A stretch of 64,000 nucleotides of DNA from Varroa destructor. Its lineage: Eukaryota; Arthropoda; Arachnida; Mesostigmata; Varroidae. How positions within the stretch are numbered: position 1 is the stretch's first letter; every line of letters begins with the position of its first letter. The notes beneath the pieces are model-generated. The model ran no database searches. It saw only the letters and a program-made list of their open reading frames with translations, and had not been told where the DNA came from. The translations under genes were made by a program, and so were the position numbers. Location: contig NW_019211456.1 of the NCBI RefSeq assembly GCF_002443255.2, positions 41,183,435 to 41,247,434 of the forward strand, read 5' to 3'. Positions 23,031-35,115 of this stretch are shown here, piece after piece.

Positions 23031-23466
23031 GGGAGAGGGGGAGGGAGAGAGGGAGGGAAGGAAGGTAGGTAGGTAGGGCGAGGGACAAAGGAAGGGAGGA
23101 AGGGAGGGAGGGAGGGAGGTAGGGAGAGAGGTAGGTAGGTAGGGAGAGAGAGGGTAGGTAGGTAGGGAGAGAGAGGTAGGAGGTAGGGAGATAGGTAGGT
23201 AGGTAGGTAGGGAGAGAGAGAGAGGAGGTAGGTAGGGAGAGTAGGTAGGTAGGTAGGTAGGTAGGTAGGGAGAGAGGTAGGTAGGTAGGTAGGTAGGTAG
23301 GTAGGGAGGAGAGGTAGGTAGGTAGGGAGAGAGGTAGGTAGGTAGGTAGGGAGAGAGGTAGGTAGGTAGGTAGGTAGGTAGGTAGGGAGAGAGGTAGGTA
23401 GGTAGGGAGAGAGGTAGGTAGGTAGGTAGGTAGGTAGGTAGGTAGGTAGGTAGATAGATAGATAGG
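23031..23466. repeat. Polypurine/(GGTA)n simple-sequence tract with G-quadruplex motif
   Basis: About 430 bases almost free of C on the + strand. It starts with GGG runs spaced by 1-5 bases (23,031-23,057, five G-runs, a classic quadruplex pattern), then (GGTA)n blocks separated by repeated ggagagag units, and ends in (GATA)n. Long minus-strand frames here, rich in Tyr, Leu, Pro and Thr, are translations of the repeat and not genes. Part of the tract reappears inverted at 58,545-58,699, where the two copies diverge. Confidence 0.95.
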
Positions 23467-23650
23467 GAGCAAGAGAAATAGAGAGAGCGAAAGAACGTGC
23501 ATTCCGATACAATCAACTGTCTACAGCTGAAACGTCGGAACTACAAATGCATTTGTATAATCAGACCTACAGATATGTAATAATAGAATATTTATCGTAG
23601 CAATTAACCAGGAATCTTTATACAAAAATCTGTAGGGATCATAATAGTTG

Positions 23651-23718
23651 TTTTTGTTCTTTTATATTAAAATTGTATATCTACTTTTTGTTCTTTTATA
23701 TTAAAATTGTATATCTAC
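23651..23718. repeat. Tandem duplication of a 34-base unit
   Basis: Two adjacent copies of a 34-base AT-rich unit starting tttttgttcttttatatt, identical to each other. The inverted copy carries the same pair at 58,290-58,357. Confidence 0.95.
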
Positions 23719-24177
23719 TGTTGTGTGGTTATGTACGTCGTCTGTTGTATACATTATGAACGTGTCGCGTAGTAAAGCAACAAACGTAATCTCCGGTGAG
23801 TTTCAGCCGTTCAAGATGTATTTCTACTTTACATTGAGAACCGAAAGCTAAATGAATTTTACCAGGAGAACTTCCAGGAGTTGGGGCAGATGAGAACAAG
23901 GACACCCATTTTAATCTATAACAAATTTGTTGAAGAACATAATTATCTCATTTAATTATTAATCTCGTCAACATTATCTAAACAAGTTTAGCTAAGCGTT
24001 ATGATTTGTAGTCGCGCCACACGAGATCTGCTCAAGGCATTTTAACAGCTGTATACCTAGAAAACCTGAACAAAGCGGTAACAACCTAGATTGTGCTTAG
24101 GTTGAACTCAAACGATGCCGAAATCCGAAGGAAAGAATCGAACGTTTGCCTACTCAAGTAACTGTCCAATATAGTGA

Positions 24178-24431
24178 GAAGCAGATGAAGCACTTCAATG
24201 CAAAGACGGGATGACCTTCAGAGTGACATTGCACGACGCCAAGAAAAAACAGGTCGTGCCTAATACGTGTTTCAATACTTTACCCACTTTCTATGCGAGG
24301 ATACTGCCGTTAGCAGCGATAGATGTGCGGCCGATGACAGAAACCATAGTAGAGTATTTGGCGAATGTTGAAGTTGCCAGATCAACTAAAACGTTTATCC
24401 TAGCAGCCATCACTGTGCAAAGCTCACAAGG
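24178..24431 (+). CDS. Candidate coding exon, one of the best; unrecognised
   Basis: A + strand frame is open from just after TGA (24,175-24,177) to a donor AAGG|GTAAGC at 24,432. It reads EADEALQCKDGMTFRVTLHD, KKKQVVPNTCFNTLPTFYAR, LPLAAIDVRPMTETIVEYLA, and ends ILAAITVQSSQG. First codon positions are purine-rich and composition is normal for a globular beta-containing protein. Across an intron of about 210 bases, a good acceptor (atttaccagcag|) at 24,643-24,644 would continue the frame with FDGSDAARR and stop at TGA near 24,674, making that a terminal exon. An inverted identical copy lies at 57,577-57,830. Family unknown. Confidence 0.42.
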
Positions 24432-25095
24432 GTAAGCAAGTTACTCGCGCTAAAATGAGCAGAGCATTGGTCCTGCTTAATCATCCTCGGGTTTCCTCCT
24501 GAGTAATTTGTCAAGCTAAAATAGCCAGTGTGTTAGAATGCGATATAAAAAAGTATCGAAGATTTCGCGTTGGCTACGAACAAAATTATGTTAAGCAAGA
24601 AACGTTCGAAAAAAAGATTATTACATCGTACTTATTTACCAGCAGATTTGACGGAAGTGACGCGGCGCGGCGGTGATAAAGGTGATCATCAAAGAAATCA
24701 GCAAGGGGAATACCATCACAGTGAGATAACGAGCTACAGAAAGTAATTAACTAACTCCCTTTCAATCATGTTTCATCAATCCTAGCTCAATGATAGTTGT
24801 TCTTTTCATATTATATATTTGTATTGAAAATTCAGTTAAATGTTTGCAATGCCTGCAAATGTTTAGAAAGGGTCACCATGTGCTAGCCGATTACTGTAAC
24901 AAGAAGCTCATCTATTTTCCTAGATAGCTTTAACATCTAACCATGTGAAAGTGACGGTGATAAACGTGACTAGGCACCTAGATGTATCTGTCATCCTCGA
25001 TCGTTCTGGACCCAATTCTAGCTATCGTCACATCTATTTGCCCAGCAACTAACGTAATCAAGCTGATGTTATTCAGCTGTACTGAATATTAAATA

Positions 25096-25131
25096 TAGGT
25101 TATGTTCCTTCTATGAATAGAACATAGCCTA
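25096..25131. repeat. Hairpin: 12-bp stem with one wobble pair
   Basis: The arm taggttatgttc pairs with gaacatagccta across a 12-base loop; one position is a G-T wobble. Present again inverted in the copy at 56,877-56,912. Function unknown. Confidence 0.6.
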
Positions 25132-25413
25132 AGCACATCCCACCCCCTGCGCTGTTCATTGTCGAACACCGAAACTTAATTACGAACGTCAGTATACATA
25201 CCGTGACCCTTCTTCGCCTTTACCTCTTGACAATAACACTTCAAAGTTTACAGCCGTATGCCATATAAGTGTGAATCGTTGCCCGCTGACCACAGCTATG
25301 ACAGCATGTAGAACTGTCTGAAGCTCAATAGGCCAACGTACCAAATGCTTCGTACTTGTGCTTTACGAATCCGTGCTAGGACAGCTTGATAATAGCTAAA
25401 AAGTAAGATAATT

Positions 25414-25447
25414 AGTAGTAGTAAAAAAAAAGTAGTAGTAAAAAAAA
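25414..25447. repeat. Tandem 17-base unit (AGT)3(A)8
   Basis: Two copies of agtagtagtaaaaaaaa in a row. The inverted copy is at 56,561-56,594. Confidence 0.9.
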
Positions 25448-25888
25448 AGTTACTGAATTGACAAACCTGTTCTGTTAGTTGTTGTAGATAGAGCCAGTTA
25501 CTAAGCAGCAGCTAATCAGGTGAATGTTTGAGTCTTCTCTATATTATTGAGGTTCGATCAACCAAGGCGACGTTCAGGTAAGTCCAGATGTCAAACAAAT
25601 TTCTATTCGTATGCGTACAGCATGGCTCCCTGCTTGTTTATCCCTTGGAGCATTTCCAAAGGCCCCTACCGTTTTCTAAAGACCGCTTACCAGCGCATTG
25701 AGTATGCGTGTGTATCAATGTGCTCAGTATCCTCGAGTGTCTCGATGGCCAGCATGATTCAGATTAAAAACGTGATTCATTTCCATGATGATACACGTTC
25801 CCGATCTAGCAGGATGCACAGTCACAATTACACTCAACATAGCACACATTCAATAGTCAAGAACGCCGACAGGAGACAGCGGAATGGG

Positions 25889-25910
25889 GCAGCAGCAGCA
25901 GCAGCAGCAG
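25889..25910. repeat. (GCA)7 triplet repeat
   Basis: Seven CAG units. On the + strand they fall in a frame at 25,547-25,963 that would encode poly-Ala. That frame also contains a GTAAGT at 25,577, so it is probably not one exon. Inverted copy at 56,098-56,119. Confidence 0.9.
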
Positions 25911-26072
25911 TAGTGAAAGGTTTGCGCCGTCATGCTCTTACCACAGGGTGTGCTGGCGGCTAATTATCTGCTCTTGGAATAACGGAGCCTGTCTAGCGAT
26001 GTACACTGTGGCCAAGCGCAAATAGGACAGTCGCCAGCTCACCGATGCACACGGAGTTTGTCATACACATAC

Positions 26073-26150
26073 CCGGTAGAGAAGGGCCGTCGAAACCGAC
26101 CCGCTTAACCAGCGTCGTAGATAACAGAAACGCGCCGATGATGTTCCTCG
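26073..26150 (-). CDS. Candidate 78-base exon (minus strand)
   Basis: Minus strand: acceptor gtcgactcttag| (complement of 26,151 onward) and donor CCGG|GTATGT (complement of 26,067-26,076). The interval reads RNIIGAFLLSTTLVKRVGFD then GPSLPG, a hydrophobic helix followed by a loop. The frame stays open past the donor to 25,993. The RNII..FLL pattern faintly recalls helix 2 of secretin-family receptors, but the defining residues of that family are absent, so I do not claim it. Inverted copy at 55,858-55,935. Confidence 0.25.
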
Positions 26151-26423
26151 CTAAGAGTCGACAATGAAGTGTTATCGTTAAATAATTCAGATCCGACTTG
26201 TGTGTATATATATTTAATACTGTACAACTATAGATAATATGACATAGCCACCACGGCGACGATAAATGGTACGAAAGAGCCAAAGTTGGAGTTGGCATAA
26301 GGAACTTGTTTTCGCCCTCTGTCTGCTTTACTAGTCACAGCCATTCGATGCTAGCTCGTGGCGCATGGAATCCTTCCGTACTTTGAATGATTATCGAACG
26401 CCATGCCCACTTCTCTGACTTAC

Positions 26424-26546
26424 CACGACTAACTTCCAGCTGCAAAGTTGAGTTTGTCGCGGCATAGATGCTTATACATAGCACATGGTAACCGAACTCG
26501 ACTTCCGCCCGATTCATACGTATGATTACTGGGTCTGCTCGTATAC
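26424..26546 (-). CDS. Candidate 123-base exon (minus strand)
   Basis: Minus strand: acceptor ..atatccattag| (complement of 26,547 onward) and donor CGTG|GTAAGT (complement of 26,418-26,427). The interval reads IRADPVIIRMNRAEVEFGYH then VLCISIYAATNSTLQLEVSR. It lies about 270 bases upstream of the candidate exon at 26,073-26,150 on the same strand, so the two could be neighbouring exons. The acceptor has a poor pyrimidine tract. Family unknown. Inverted copy at 55,462-55,584. Confidence 0.3.
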
Positions 26547-26599
26547 CTAATGGATATTACAGTGTGCAATTATCTTTTATCAACGCATTGTAACGTTCC

Positions 26600-29500
26600 C
26601 GTAAAACGTAAAAAATCAGATATTTGCAAACTCTTTCAGAGTTGTCTGTGTCCAACATTTGTTGTTGCAGCAAATACCCGGCGTTTGCTATCTAGCTCCT
26701 ACCACACAGTTACTTCCTATAAAGACAGATCGACCGGTTCATCTATTTTCAATAGTTTGTCTTTTTGTGCCATTTAACCTGTGAGCTTTTCATCGTGCCT
26801 TTTTTGTTGGGGTAATTCTAAACATACAGTTTTATGTGGCAATATTTTACTATTATTTGGACGCACATCGATGAAGAAATTGATTTAGCTCCTATCTTTG
26901 TTACAAGTCACTACGTGTATGTTTGTGGAGCTGAATAGGTGATTTTTCGCTGAACAAAATTGTATCACTGCAACATCTGAACCGTAATAATCCATGGTAT
27001 TTTGCCACACTTTATATAATTACGTGTATTTATTTTCAATTTTTAGTTATTTCGAGGATCATATTTTTCTTGTATTTGACATGGTGGTGACTATTATACA
27101 CCTTTGATGTACTCCTTTATGCCGGATGCCCCCTAACACGAATATCGCAAGTACTACTATAGCCAGAATGGCTGTTTAGATGGTACACACTTTCGTCACG
27201 AATGAAGGTTTACATCTATGTGACGCCATGTCACATTATCATTGATACATGCGTTATCTCACCGTATGCTGTGTATCCATTAACTTCGTCAAAGCGAATA
27301 AGAGAGAAATCTTAGAGGAGAGATTCGTTGATTTTTCCAGCCGATAGCGAGATACTGTGTTTATTTTGGCCTGCAATAGGAACTGTCAATAGGCAACTGT
27401 CAAGTAAAATAGATACTTATAAAAAAACAGATACGTACTGAAGTAAAAAAAAAAAAGTGTATTTATGCTACCTTGGAACGTCTGTTACTTTGCGGATTGT
27501 AAAATAGATTTTAAGCGGGATCACCGCGTTACAGTACGTACTTCGGAAGTCAGCGTGTTGATTACATAAACGTGCAACACGATTACGTTTATCGCCACTG
27601 TTGCATGAGCGTGACGTGTACGTTTAATTTTTTTCCACTCTACTGTTAAGTAAAAACCGTAATGCGGTACGGAGCTGGTTAGATATATATATATATATAT
27701 ATGGGCTGAAGGATAACATTTGTTGCTGAAGGATAACACATGTAGTACCTTTGTAGAAGTGTTCTAAAAATATTATTAAAAAAAAAAAATGTCACCAATG
27801 AGTTTCATGGATTTCGACGATCGTTTTTCTACTATGATGGAATGAATGTCAATGCGATCCTGGCTGGTCTCGGTCTGCCTGGCCGTGTGTACTCATGTTC
27901 TATTCGTGTGTGTGAGCGCTTAATTGTTTGTTATTACTGTTATAGTTCTTTACGTTAGGAAGTGAAGAAGCACAAGGCAAGACCTCAATGCTGCTGCCGT
28001 CGCTATCGCTCCTACCGTGTCATTCTGCCGGTCGTGCGATGTGACGATCCTGCTGATGATGCCAGTAACTGAATCAACAGCAACGCTGCTACATGATGGC
28101 ATTATCCTATATATTGTTACTTGTTTCTTTGTGTTGCGACTGTCGCCAGCGGAGCCATGACCAACAGCTCCAAAGCAGCGGCAAAGAATATCTACATTTC
28201 TTATCAAGCTGAAGGGATAAGAGCGCAGCGCCGTTTGCCCCTACAGGACCAGTAATCACCGCTGATTCGGCCATCGCCACTTCACTGGCATCGCCCTTGA
28301 AACACTCAAGGACCAGTGGCAATTGTCGCTGTGGACGCACACTGAATCGGCACACACTGAAGGAACGTGCCAAAACAAACTTTTCGCCCGAGAAACAGCA
28401 TATGTTTGATTTGGATTTCTGGCTCCTCGTCTATTTGCCCATTTACCCACCTGCCTGCTTCTTTGCCTGGCTGCTGTGTTAACGAAGAAAATTCAAGCAA
28501 GCAGCACCGTGCGTCACCGCATATACGGAACCGCAATGCATACGAACAAATTCAACTAACTATGGCTCATCCTAAATACATGCGTGTGCTTATGACGAAA
28601 CAGAACAATTACGTCATAACAATAACCACAGCAGAAATTAGCATTGGAGGTGAGAAGTGTGACATAGAATATTTACTGGGTTAACGTGTCCTACGATCAG
28701 GCAGCCAGCGGGACAGCCAGTTGCGTCAAGCTTGAGATCTGTCAACAACAAATAAACCCACGGATATACAGGAAGTTAGCGAATCGGCGAACCTACGAAA
28801 TCGTTCAAACGCAAAAGCAGTAGAGCAAATGTAAATTTATAGAGCGCGACACAGATACCACATGAGCTACTACGTTTCAGACTTCGATGCATGCTTCGAT
28901 GCGAGAGGAAAGTGTGCTCAAGCTGAGTCTTCACATCCTTGCCTGCAAACCTTGTAATAAGCTGAACCTAATACCTGACTGTTACAGGCGGGAGTACGCC
29001 TGTAGACGACTGATGACGGCGTTCATTGTTTTACAGAAACGTCTAGTGTCCCGTTTACGTGTTCAGCGCTTCACGCGACTACAATGATTGTAGCCGAGTC
29101 AATTTTTTTTAATCATCGATTCAATGTCACACTGTGCTGATATCAGTATTAACCGCATCGAACAATGGTGCTACCAATAGAATATTTGACTTCTGTAAGT
29201 CAGCTACGTGAAAGATCGGCAAAACCCATTTGGTGACATTTGGAGCAGACTTACTGCAATGGCCGGAATCGTCCAACGTACGCAAACATCAACAAACAGA
29301 ATTGTGCAAACGTCCTAAACCCTTAGTCGTACGTTCTACGTGTACGCTTTTGGTTTGTACTCAAACGCGCCTGTGGTCAGCCATTAGTGGAAGAGGCGTT
29401 GCTACCTTAGTTAACTCAGCAAGCAACTATGGCATTACAATGCCATAGTTCTATATCAGTTTCTGGGCTCAATTATAGCTGGTATATTGCCTAAAATTGA

Positions 29501-32500
29501 ATAGTATAAATTAGTAGAAACGCCAGACATCTTACATTTTCCATACCGATCTCTTTTCTACTCATTTGCCCCGGCGTTGGGCTGCAGTTACGAACAATGT
29601 AGACGCACGAGCAAAAACGAGTCTAAATCCGTGTGCGCGCCGTTGAGCATTCAGTTGAACGACAATCCCGATGATGTCCGCTTACCAACTCTGTTCTATC
29701 ATTGCAGCCTTGCTATTGTTCCCTTCTGAACAATATAGATACACACAGTTAAATGATCCCTTTACTATATCGCAAGCATCAGGCCGTACGGCGTGAGATC
29801 TGGCAGAGGTTGCTAGAATTGGCCACAACCTCGTGTTATGTATGGTATACTATACGGTTCCGTGACAGAAAGGATCTAACACGCTCCACGTCCAATTGCT
29901 CAATCCGCTGTTGTGAGCACGGGGATTCAAAACGAACATATAGCGCATTAGATAGAGACACGAGATTGGCACGGAAAAGTACAACGCCATCGATGCCCAG
30001 CGACACTCTACCGTGTTGTGTGAAGAGCTGTTACTTTACTTTAAGACATTTTTCGAGTAAACTAACCGACAGGCCAAGAAGCTGAAAACCGAGATCGTTT
30101 TCTGTGTTTATTGATCACCGATTAAATCTAAAGGAAGACACGAACTTTATTCATACGTAAATTAGATAAATGTTTTTGTGGGCGAGAATGCCTTTCAAAG
30201 CAACTCTCCTCCACCCAAAAGTCCCATGATCCGTTCAAGGCTTGAACAATATAAATAAGAGAAAACACGCCAACCGACTGACCGTTAGTAGCGTCGCTGC
30301 TTTTGCTCTCGTCTACGATTTTTCGCTGCTGTAGATTCTGCATAGCTTTTTTGTCGCATCGTTGTTTGTTGATAAGTGTTAGCCGCCATCAACTTGTAAT
30401 ACCTAATTTTTCTCGTTTTTGTTGAAGGATACTCGCTTTCGTCCCTGTTTAGAACAGAGAAGAGGAAGACTTTCCTTGAGAGCCCTGCTTCTGATATCGT
30501 CATATTTTTTCTATCTGTTCGGCTTTTGTTTTCTGTTCGGCGGCTGCTTGTATCTTCAGGAATCTTTAGATTTTCCGTTGCTCAAACGTTGATATGTTTG
30601 CCAGATTTATGATCGGCCTGACGAATGGTAGTCGTAACTCTACACGCAACGAGACGCCACCTCGATAGCTAAGCGGAACCGTTGTCGTCAGCCTGTAATA
30701 AATATTATCTCAATATTGGTCCAAGTAAATAGTTCTAGTAGCAGGTGGGCGATGCGAGAGAAACGTGACATCTTTGCCAACAAATGAATAGCTAAATCGG
30801 TTCTTTTAATGTTAACTAAATATATAAATGGCTAGTACTGAGCTTTCGGACGCCTGTTCTGGGACAGTGGCCAGAGGAGCTTCTCTTCGAAGACTAGAAA
30901 GACATCAGTTATCGTTTGAAACTATTGAAGCCTCGCACTTCGACGGGCGACAATGAGCTGTTTCGTTCTACTGTGAATTAGAGAAGCGTATGCTCGATCC
31001 CCGACGTGCGAACGCAGTGGACTAACGTCTGTAATTTTCGGAAGTACCCAAATCGATTTAAATTGTTTCGCAGTGTCGATGAAGTAGAAGCCTCAACGAT
31101 GCCGTTGTACACAGAGGAGCCGAACACGGCACATAGGTTCATACGGGATACCTCAAAATACAGAAATGCAATCAAAAAAAATAATAACCAAACAGACAAA
31201 AATGAATGGCTAACTTCAATGAGATACAAAAAAAAAAGTCATTATCTGATAACACTTCGATGTAAAGTGTAACTTATCTACTTACCAACTCAAAAACACT
31301 ACTAAATAAATAAATACTGCGCCACCATACAACGACACACAGCCGTATCTCCATTACTGATGCTCCTAGTTTCGTTGTCTTATTATCATCATCGCCGTCG
31401 TTATTATCGTTAATTGTATATAATTAGGCATAATGAGATGCTTAGTAAATCATGGTTGCTAATCAGCTGAATTTGGTCTAGACAACAATTGCTGACTGAA
31501 TGATAACGATCACCATGCGAATGCTACAATATTTACATATGGAAAAGACGAAAACAATTTACTGGAATGGGAAAACTATACCTTAAAGAAAGACTAAGTT
31601 CCATCGCTACCGTCTTTCCACTTTAGTAAGTTTGCCTCTAGCAGGCGAACGTGAGATCGCCTTTCAGTATTCATCGTCCAATTACACAGATAAGATAAAA
31701 GGTAAATTTATTATTGAACGAAGTAGCCATCTGTGGTTGCCTGGCTGTAGCTGTGCCAGCAATCTCATTGGAAAAACGAACGCCCTCTCTAATAAAAACC
31801 GACCGTCAATGAAGGCTTCGGCCCTCTGAAAAGCTTGGCTTTCGACAAATTTACATTTCAACTAACGTCACATCTTTTTTTTTTCATGGTGTCCATCCGC
31901 CCGTCAGTGCGCCACCATCCACTAGCTCATAGCCGTAACAACACCCTCTGACGAACGTTGACTGGACAATTCTCCAATACTCTGCCGCGTAGGGAGTCAT
32001 GTGTGCCGCACGGGTCACGTTGTTATTTGTATGTATTAGACGACCGGGTAAATAAACGATGTTATCACTTACGTGACTTCGTATTGGCACGTACTATAAA
32101 CATTCAAGCTACGACTGTGGAGGCCAATCAATCAACTTCAAATGACAGATCTGTAGCGACAGGAACCGTTTCGATATCAGCGGCACGATTACTCAGTCTG
32201 TGTCCGCGATATGTGCTTTTCTCGCTCGTTCACTAAGTGTTTACTTTTAGTGAAATTCGCAGACATCATTTACCTGCGAGCCGGAAGTTCCATAGGCCGG
32301 CGTACGCAAAAAACTCAAATTTAAACCCCACTTGTTACTTACTAACATACATATTGGTTACGTAAAAAGGCGAAATTTCTTCCAGATGAATTGGCCAAAG
32401 ACCAAATATCTCGATTTATTAATAGCTATAAGCTGCGAATCAAGCTTTGTCCTGGGATAGAATTTTTCGTGAATTGAACACGTGAAACCGGGGCGAAAAG

Positions 32501-32960
32501 CTTAGTTATTCTTCGGTCACCGCTTATAAAATGCACGTAGCACTCGTCTATACTTGGCGTTAATACGCTATTGAAGGTACATCGTCGTTCAGTATGCGCA
32601 TACGATAGTGCTCACATACATTCAAGCAATGGATCGTCTGACTGAAGCAAAGGGTTACTTTTGTTGCGATTCGAGCTTTTGAATCTTTATATCGGAAAGA
32701 CCTTTCTCGTGATCTGACAGACATTTTGTCAGTGATTTGTTTTCCTTTTACTAATGTACAGGCAGCTCTTCTGTCCAAAGTGCATTGGCTTAGTTAGTAC
32801 AGCTACGCAGGTAGTACATTGTATAGCCTATGGTTCGTTTAAAATCCAACGTTACTTGTTCCATTAGACTACGCCAGTTCTCGATATGTCTCCGGGCTAA
32901 AAAAACGAGCCACGGATAACAATTCCCTACATCCGTTTACATGTAGCATTCACACGTACA
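26600..32960. other. No confidently supported gene; a few weak frames
   Basis: Contains (TA)n at 27,682-27,702 and a direct repeat gctgaaggataaca at 27,704 and 27,723. Between 27,950 and 28,680 frames of reasonable composition overlap on both strands (minus-strand GDASEVAMAESAVITGPV; + strand RTLNRHTLKERAKTNFSPEK), with no decisive splice sites. The rest shows nothing I can support. Confidence 0.35.
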
Positions 32961-32967
32961 GTTCCAT

Positions 32968-33277
32968 TCATTTCGAGGTCGTTTCCGCTGATGTTGCATC
33001 GACACCCATGGGTTTCACTTTTTTCAATCTCGCAATATGTTTCGTTCTTGATATCTGGAGTGTAGGAAACTCGACCACCAGAAGTGGTCGTAATGGCGAC
33101 GCCGTATCGTCTGCAGAACGAAGGATATACTGCCCAGCTAGCGATGGAGAGTTACGGGTACCTTTAAGGGAGCCAAGTCCCGAGAGCATTTGCAACGACA
33201 GTTGTACTACATTATACGTTGTCAGCTGTCCCGTGTACTTCGCTCGATCCGAAATGGACGCATTTGGGGGGTTCACC
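32968..33277 (-). CDS. Candidate terminal coding exon (minus strand); unrecognised
   Basis: Minus strand: ctgactaagctacaacactccactag| has a branch-like ctgac and ends in an acceptor (complement of 33,278 onward). The frame then runs 102 codons to TGA at 32,968-32,970. It reads VNPPNASISDRAKYTGQLTT, YNVVQLSLQMLSGLG, DDTASPLRPLLVVEFPTLQI, and ends with a basic stretch RTKHIARLKKVKP before SAETTSK. Composition is good over the whole length, and N-glycosylation sequons are present (NAS). The RPLLVVEF string resembles the end of TGF-beta-type propeptides, but no cystine-knot domain follows, so that is not claimed. No AATAAA lies close downstream. The opposite strand is also open, with worse composition. 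Confidence 0.35.
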
Positions 33278-34780
33278 CTAGTGGAGTGTTGTAGCTTAGT
33301 CAGTCAAGAGTAATAGTTGCATGGGCCGTCTACATCACTTCTGCCGTTCCCGCTTTAGTCTTAGCTAAGCAGGCAGTTGCCTGTCTAAAATGTTATGTAA
33401 ATGAGCGCTCCTCTCTTAGATGGAAGTTGTGACCTTGAGGCCATATTGCGTCGACCCTTGCATATTTATCCCGTAATTAGCGTGAGATAGGGAGACATTA
33501 ACAAGGAAAGAGAGCGAAAAACGAAGGACGTCAAACCACCATGGCGTATCGAGCTGCCCCATTGCAAGCCTCATGGGGCATATGCTGATATTTCAAGGAT
33601 AGCTGGATGCGGATGGCAGGCAGCTTACATCCTTAGTAGGCTTTTAAACACATACTTGTGAACATGGTAAAACGCAGTCATAAAACTTATGAATATAGCA
33701 GATTTTAATGCTACCTACTATAGATGATGATCGTTTGTTTTGGCGATCACACATTCCCAGAATATTATATATACGTGCATACTGAAATGAGACGTATTTG
33801 GTGCGATGTATTTGGGCAAATGTTTCGTCGTCCGGGCTTACTCGTATATGACGAAGCCGACCTAAAACTGCTCGGCTGCCAGCAATTACAAAAGATTGAT
33901 ATCTTTTGCCATATGTCGTATGGATTAAGACAGTATAACTGCTTAATAAGTTATCTTTTCTCTGGTGTCTTACTACAGTTGCAACCTTATCCACGTGTAT
34001 AAGATGTTCCCTTTAAGATGAAAACAGCATAAAAACTAGTTATTTCGTAGATATTTACAGGTAGGTCTCAAAGTATGTTTATCTTATTCAAACAACGAAG
34101 CGTGTGACACACGTTTAGCTAAAATTACATGCATATATATATATATATATATACAATTATAAATAATTGGCTATATGAAATTTAATTAAGAATACCTTTA
34201 GAAATTTATTTATAAATTAAATCATAAAACATTCGAATGAATCTATCTATATATTATGTTGTTGTTATAGAACTCGATTTATTATTCCAGTAATATACAC
34301 TTGGGTAGATACGGGACCTCGGCCACCGATGACTCTTTGCCAGAGTTAGTGCAGGTGAGATCATCAGCAGTTTACAGTTTCGTATAGAAGTATATTCGAG
34401 CAGCTCCAATGTGATTAATTCCGTGCCGCTTTATAAAAATCCCATTCGGAGAGAGCGATCATGACAATGCAAGATCTGCCGTCACAAACATTCGACTTAG
34501 TAAGCGATTGATCACTATATATGCTACGTTAAAATATTAGCTATAACATCGGCATAATGGTTTTTTTTTGCGCTAGGAGCGATGAGGTGGCGTTACCTTC
34601 CGAGTGTCATTAGCAGAACCCGCGGCTGAGACTGATTGTCAGTGGACGCGTTTGAATGACAAATAACTCTGCGTAAAAATATTCAACGTATGACATCTAG
34701 CTTTTTCGAAAAGACCGGGTGAACTATTTATAAAATTTTGAAAAACCCGCGCTTAATTAGGTCGCATAATTTTGAACTCA

Positions 34781-34826
34781 TAAAATGATCATGAACGTTT
34801 CAAACTCACAGAGTTCGATCATTTTA
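34781..34826. repeat. Hairpin with 10-bp stem, bulge and 4-bp inner stem
   Basis: taaaatgatc pairs with gatcatttta, then after a two-base bulge gaac pairs with gttc around a 16-base loop. A competing pairing gaactc (34,774) with gagttc (34,811) is possible. Confidence 0.55.
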
Positions 34827-35073
34827 AGACACACAAGCCACTGCTTTTTCCTACCTGTATATTTAGAAAGAAAGGCTTTTAAAGGCTCACCGGTACACAC
34901 GAAACAACAAATGTCGTGCCGATATGAATAGCCGCTAGTAAGACGCTCACATCGGTATGCACCGTTATCACTACTATAATACTTTGAGAAAAATAAACTT
35001 CAAAAATAGGTGGAATACCCACGACATCCCTACCCTCCAATGCGTTCCTTTACTCTCTCTCTCACACATATAG

Positions 35074-35077
35074 TTCC

Positions 35078-35111
<34 letters not shown>

Positions 35112-35115
35112 GGAA
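35074..35115. repeat. Near-perfect AT palindrome
   Basis: ttcca(ta)n...(ta)ntggaa, 42 bases, self-complementary apart from a central C. It could extrude as a cruciform. Confidence 0.85.

Larger units (their letters stand above)
23309..27839 (+). repeat. Block A: 4.53-kb segment repeated inverted at 54,169-58,699
   Basis: Each base i here pairs with base 82,008 minus i in the right part. The constant was checked at both ends and at every matching frame in between, so the copies contain no net insertion or deletion. The left limit lies inside the (GGTA)n tract (23,309). The right limit is after atgatg at 27,839, where this copy continues gaatgaatg and the other continues ctgt plus poly-G. Confidence 0.97.

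Noticed and set aside
23000..23470. Regularly spaced repeats that could suggest a CRISPR array
   Set aside because: The spacing units are themselves simple GGTA repeats with no unique spacers, in a eukaryotic context.
22815..23516. Longest open frames in the window (up to 233 codons, Leu/Pro/Thr/Tyr-rich)
   Set aside because: They translate the (GGTA)n/(TACC)n tract in all three frames; simple sequence, not a gene.
26073..26150. Resemblance to helix 2 of secretin-family receptors
   Set aside because: The conserved His and aromatic positions are missing, and no other helix of such a receptor was found nearby.
32968..33277. Resemblance of RPLLVVEF to the end of a TGF-beta-type propeptide
   Set aside because: The string is short, no furin-type site followed by a cystine-knot domain is present, and the frame stops soon after.
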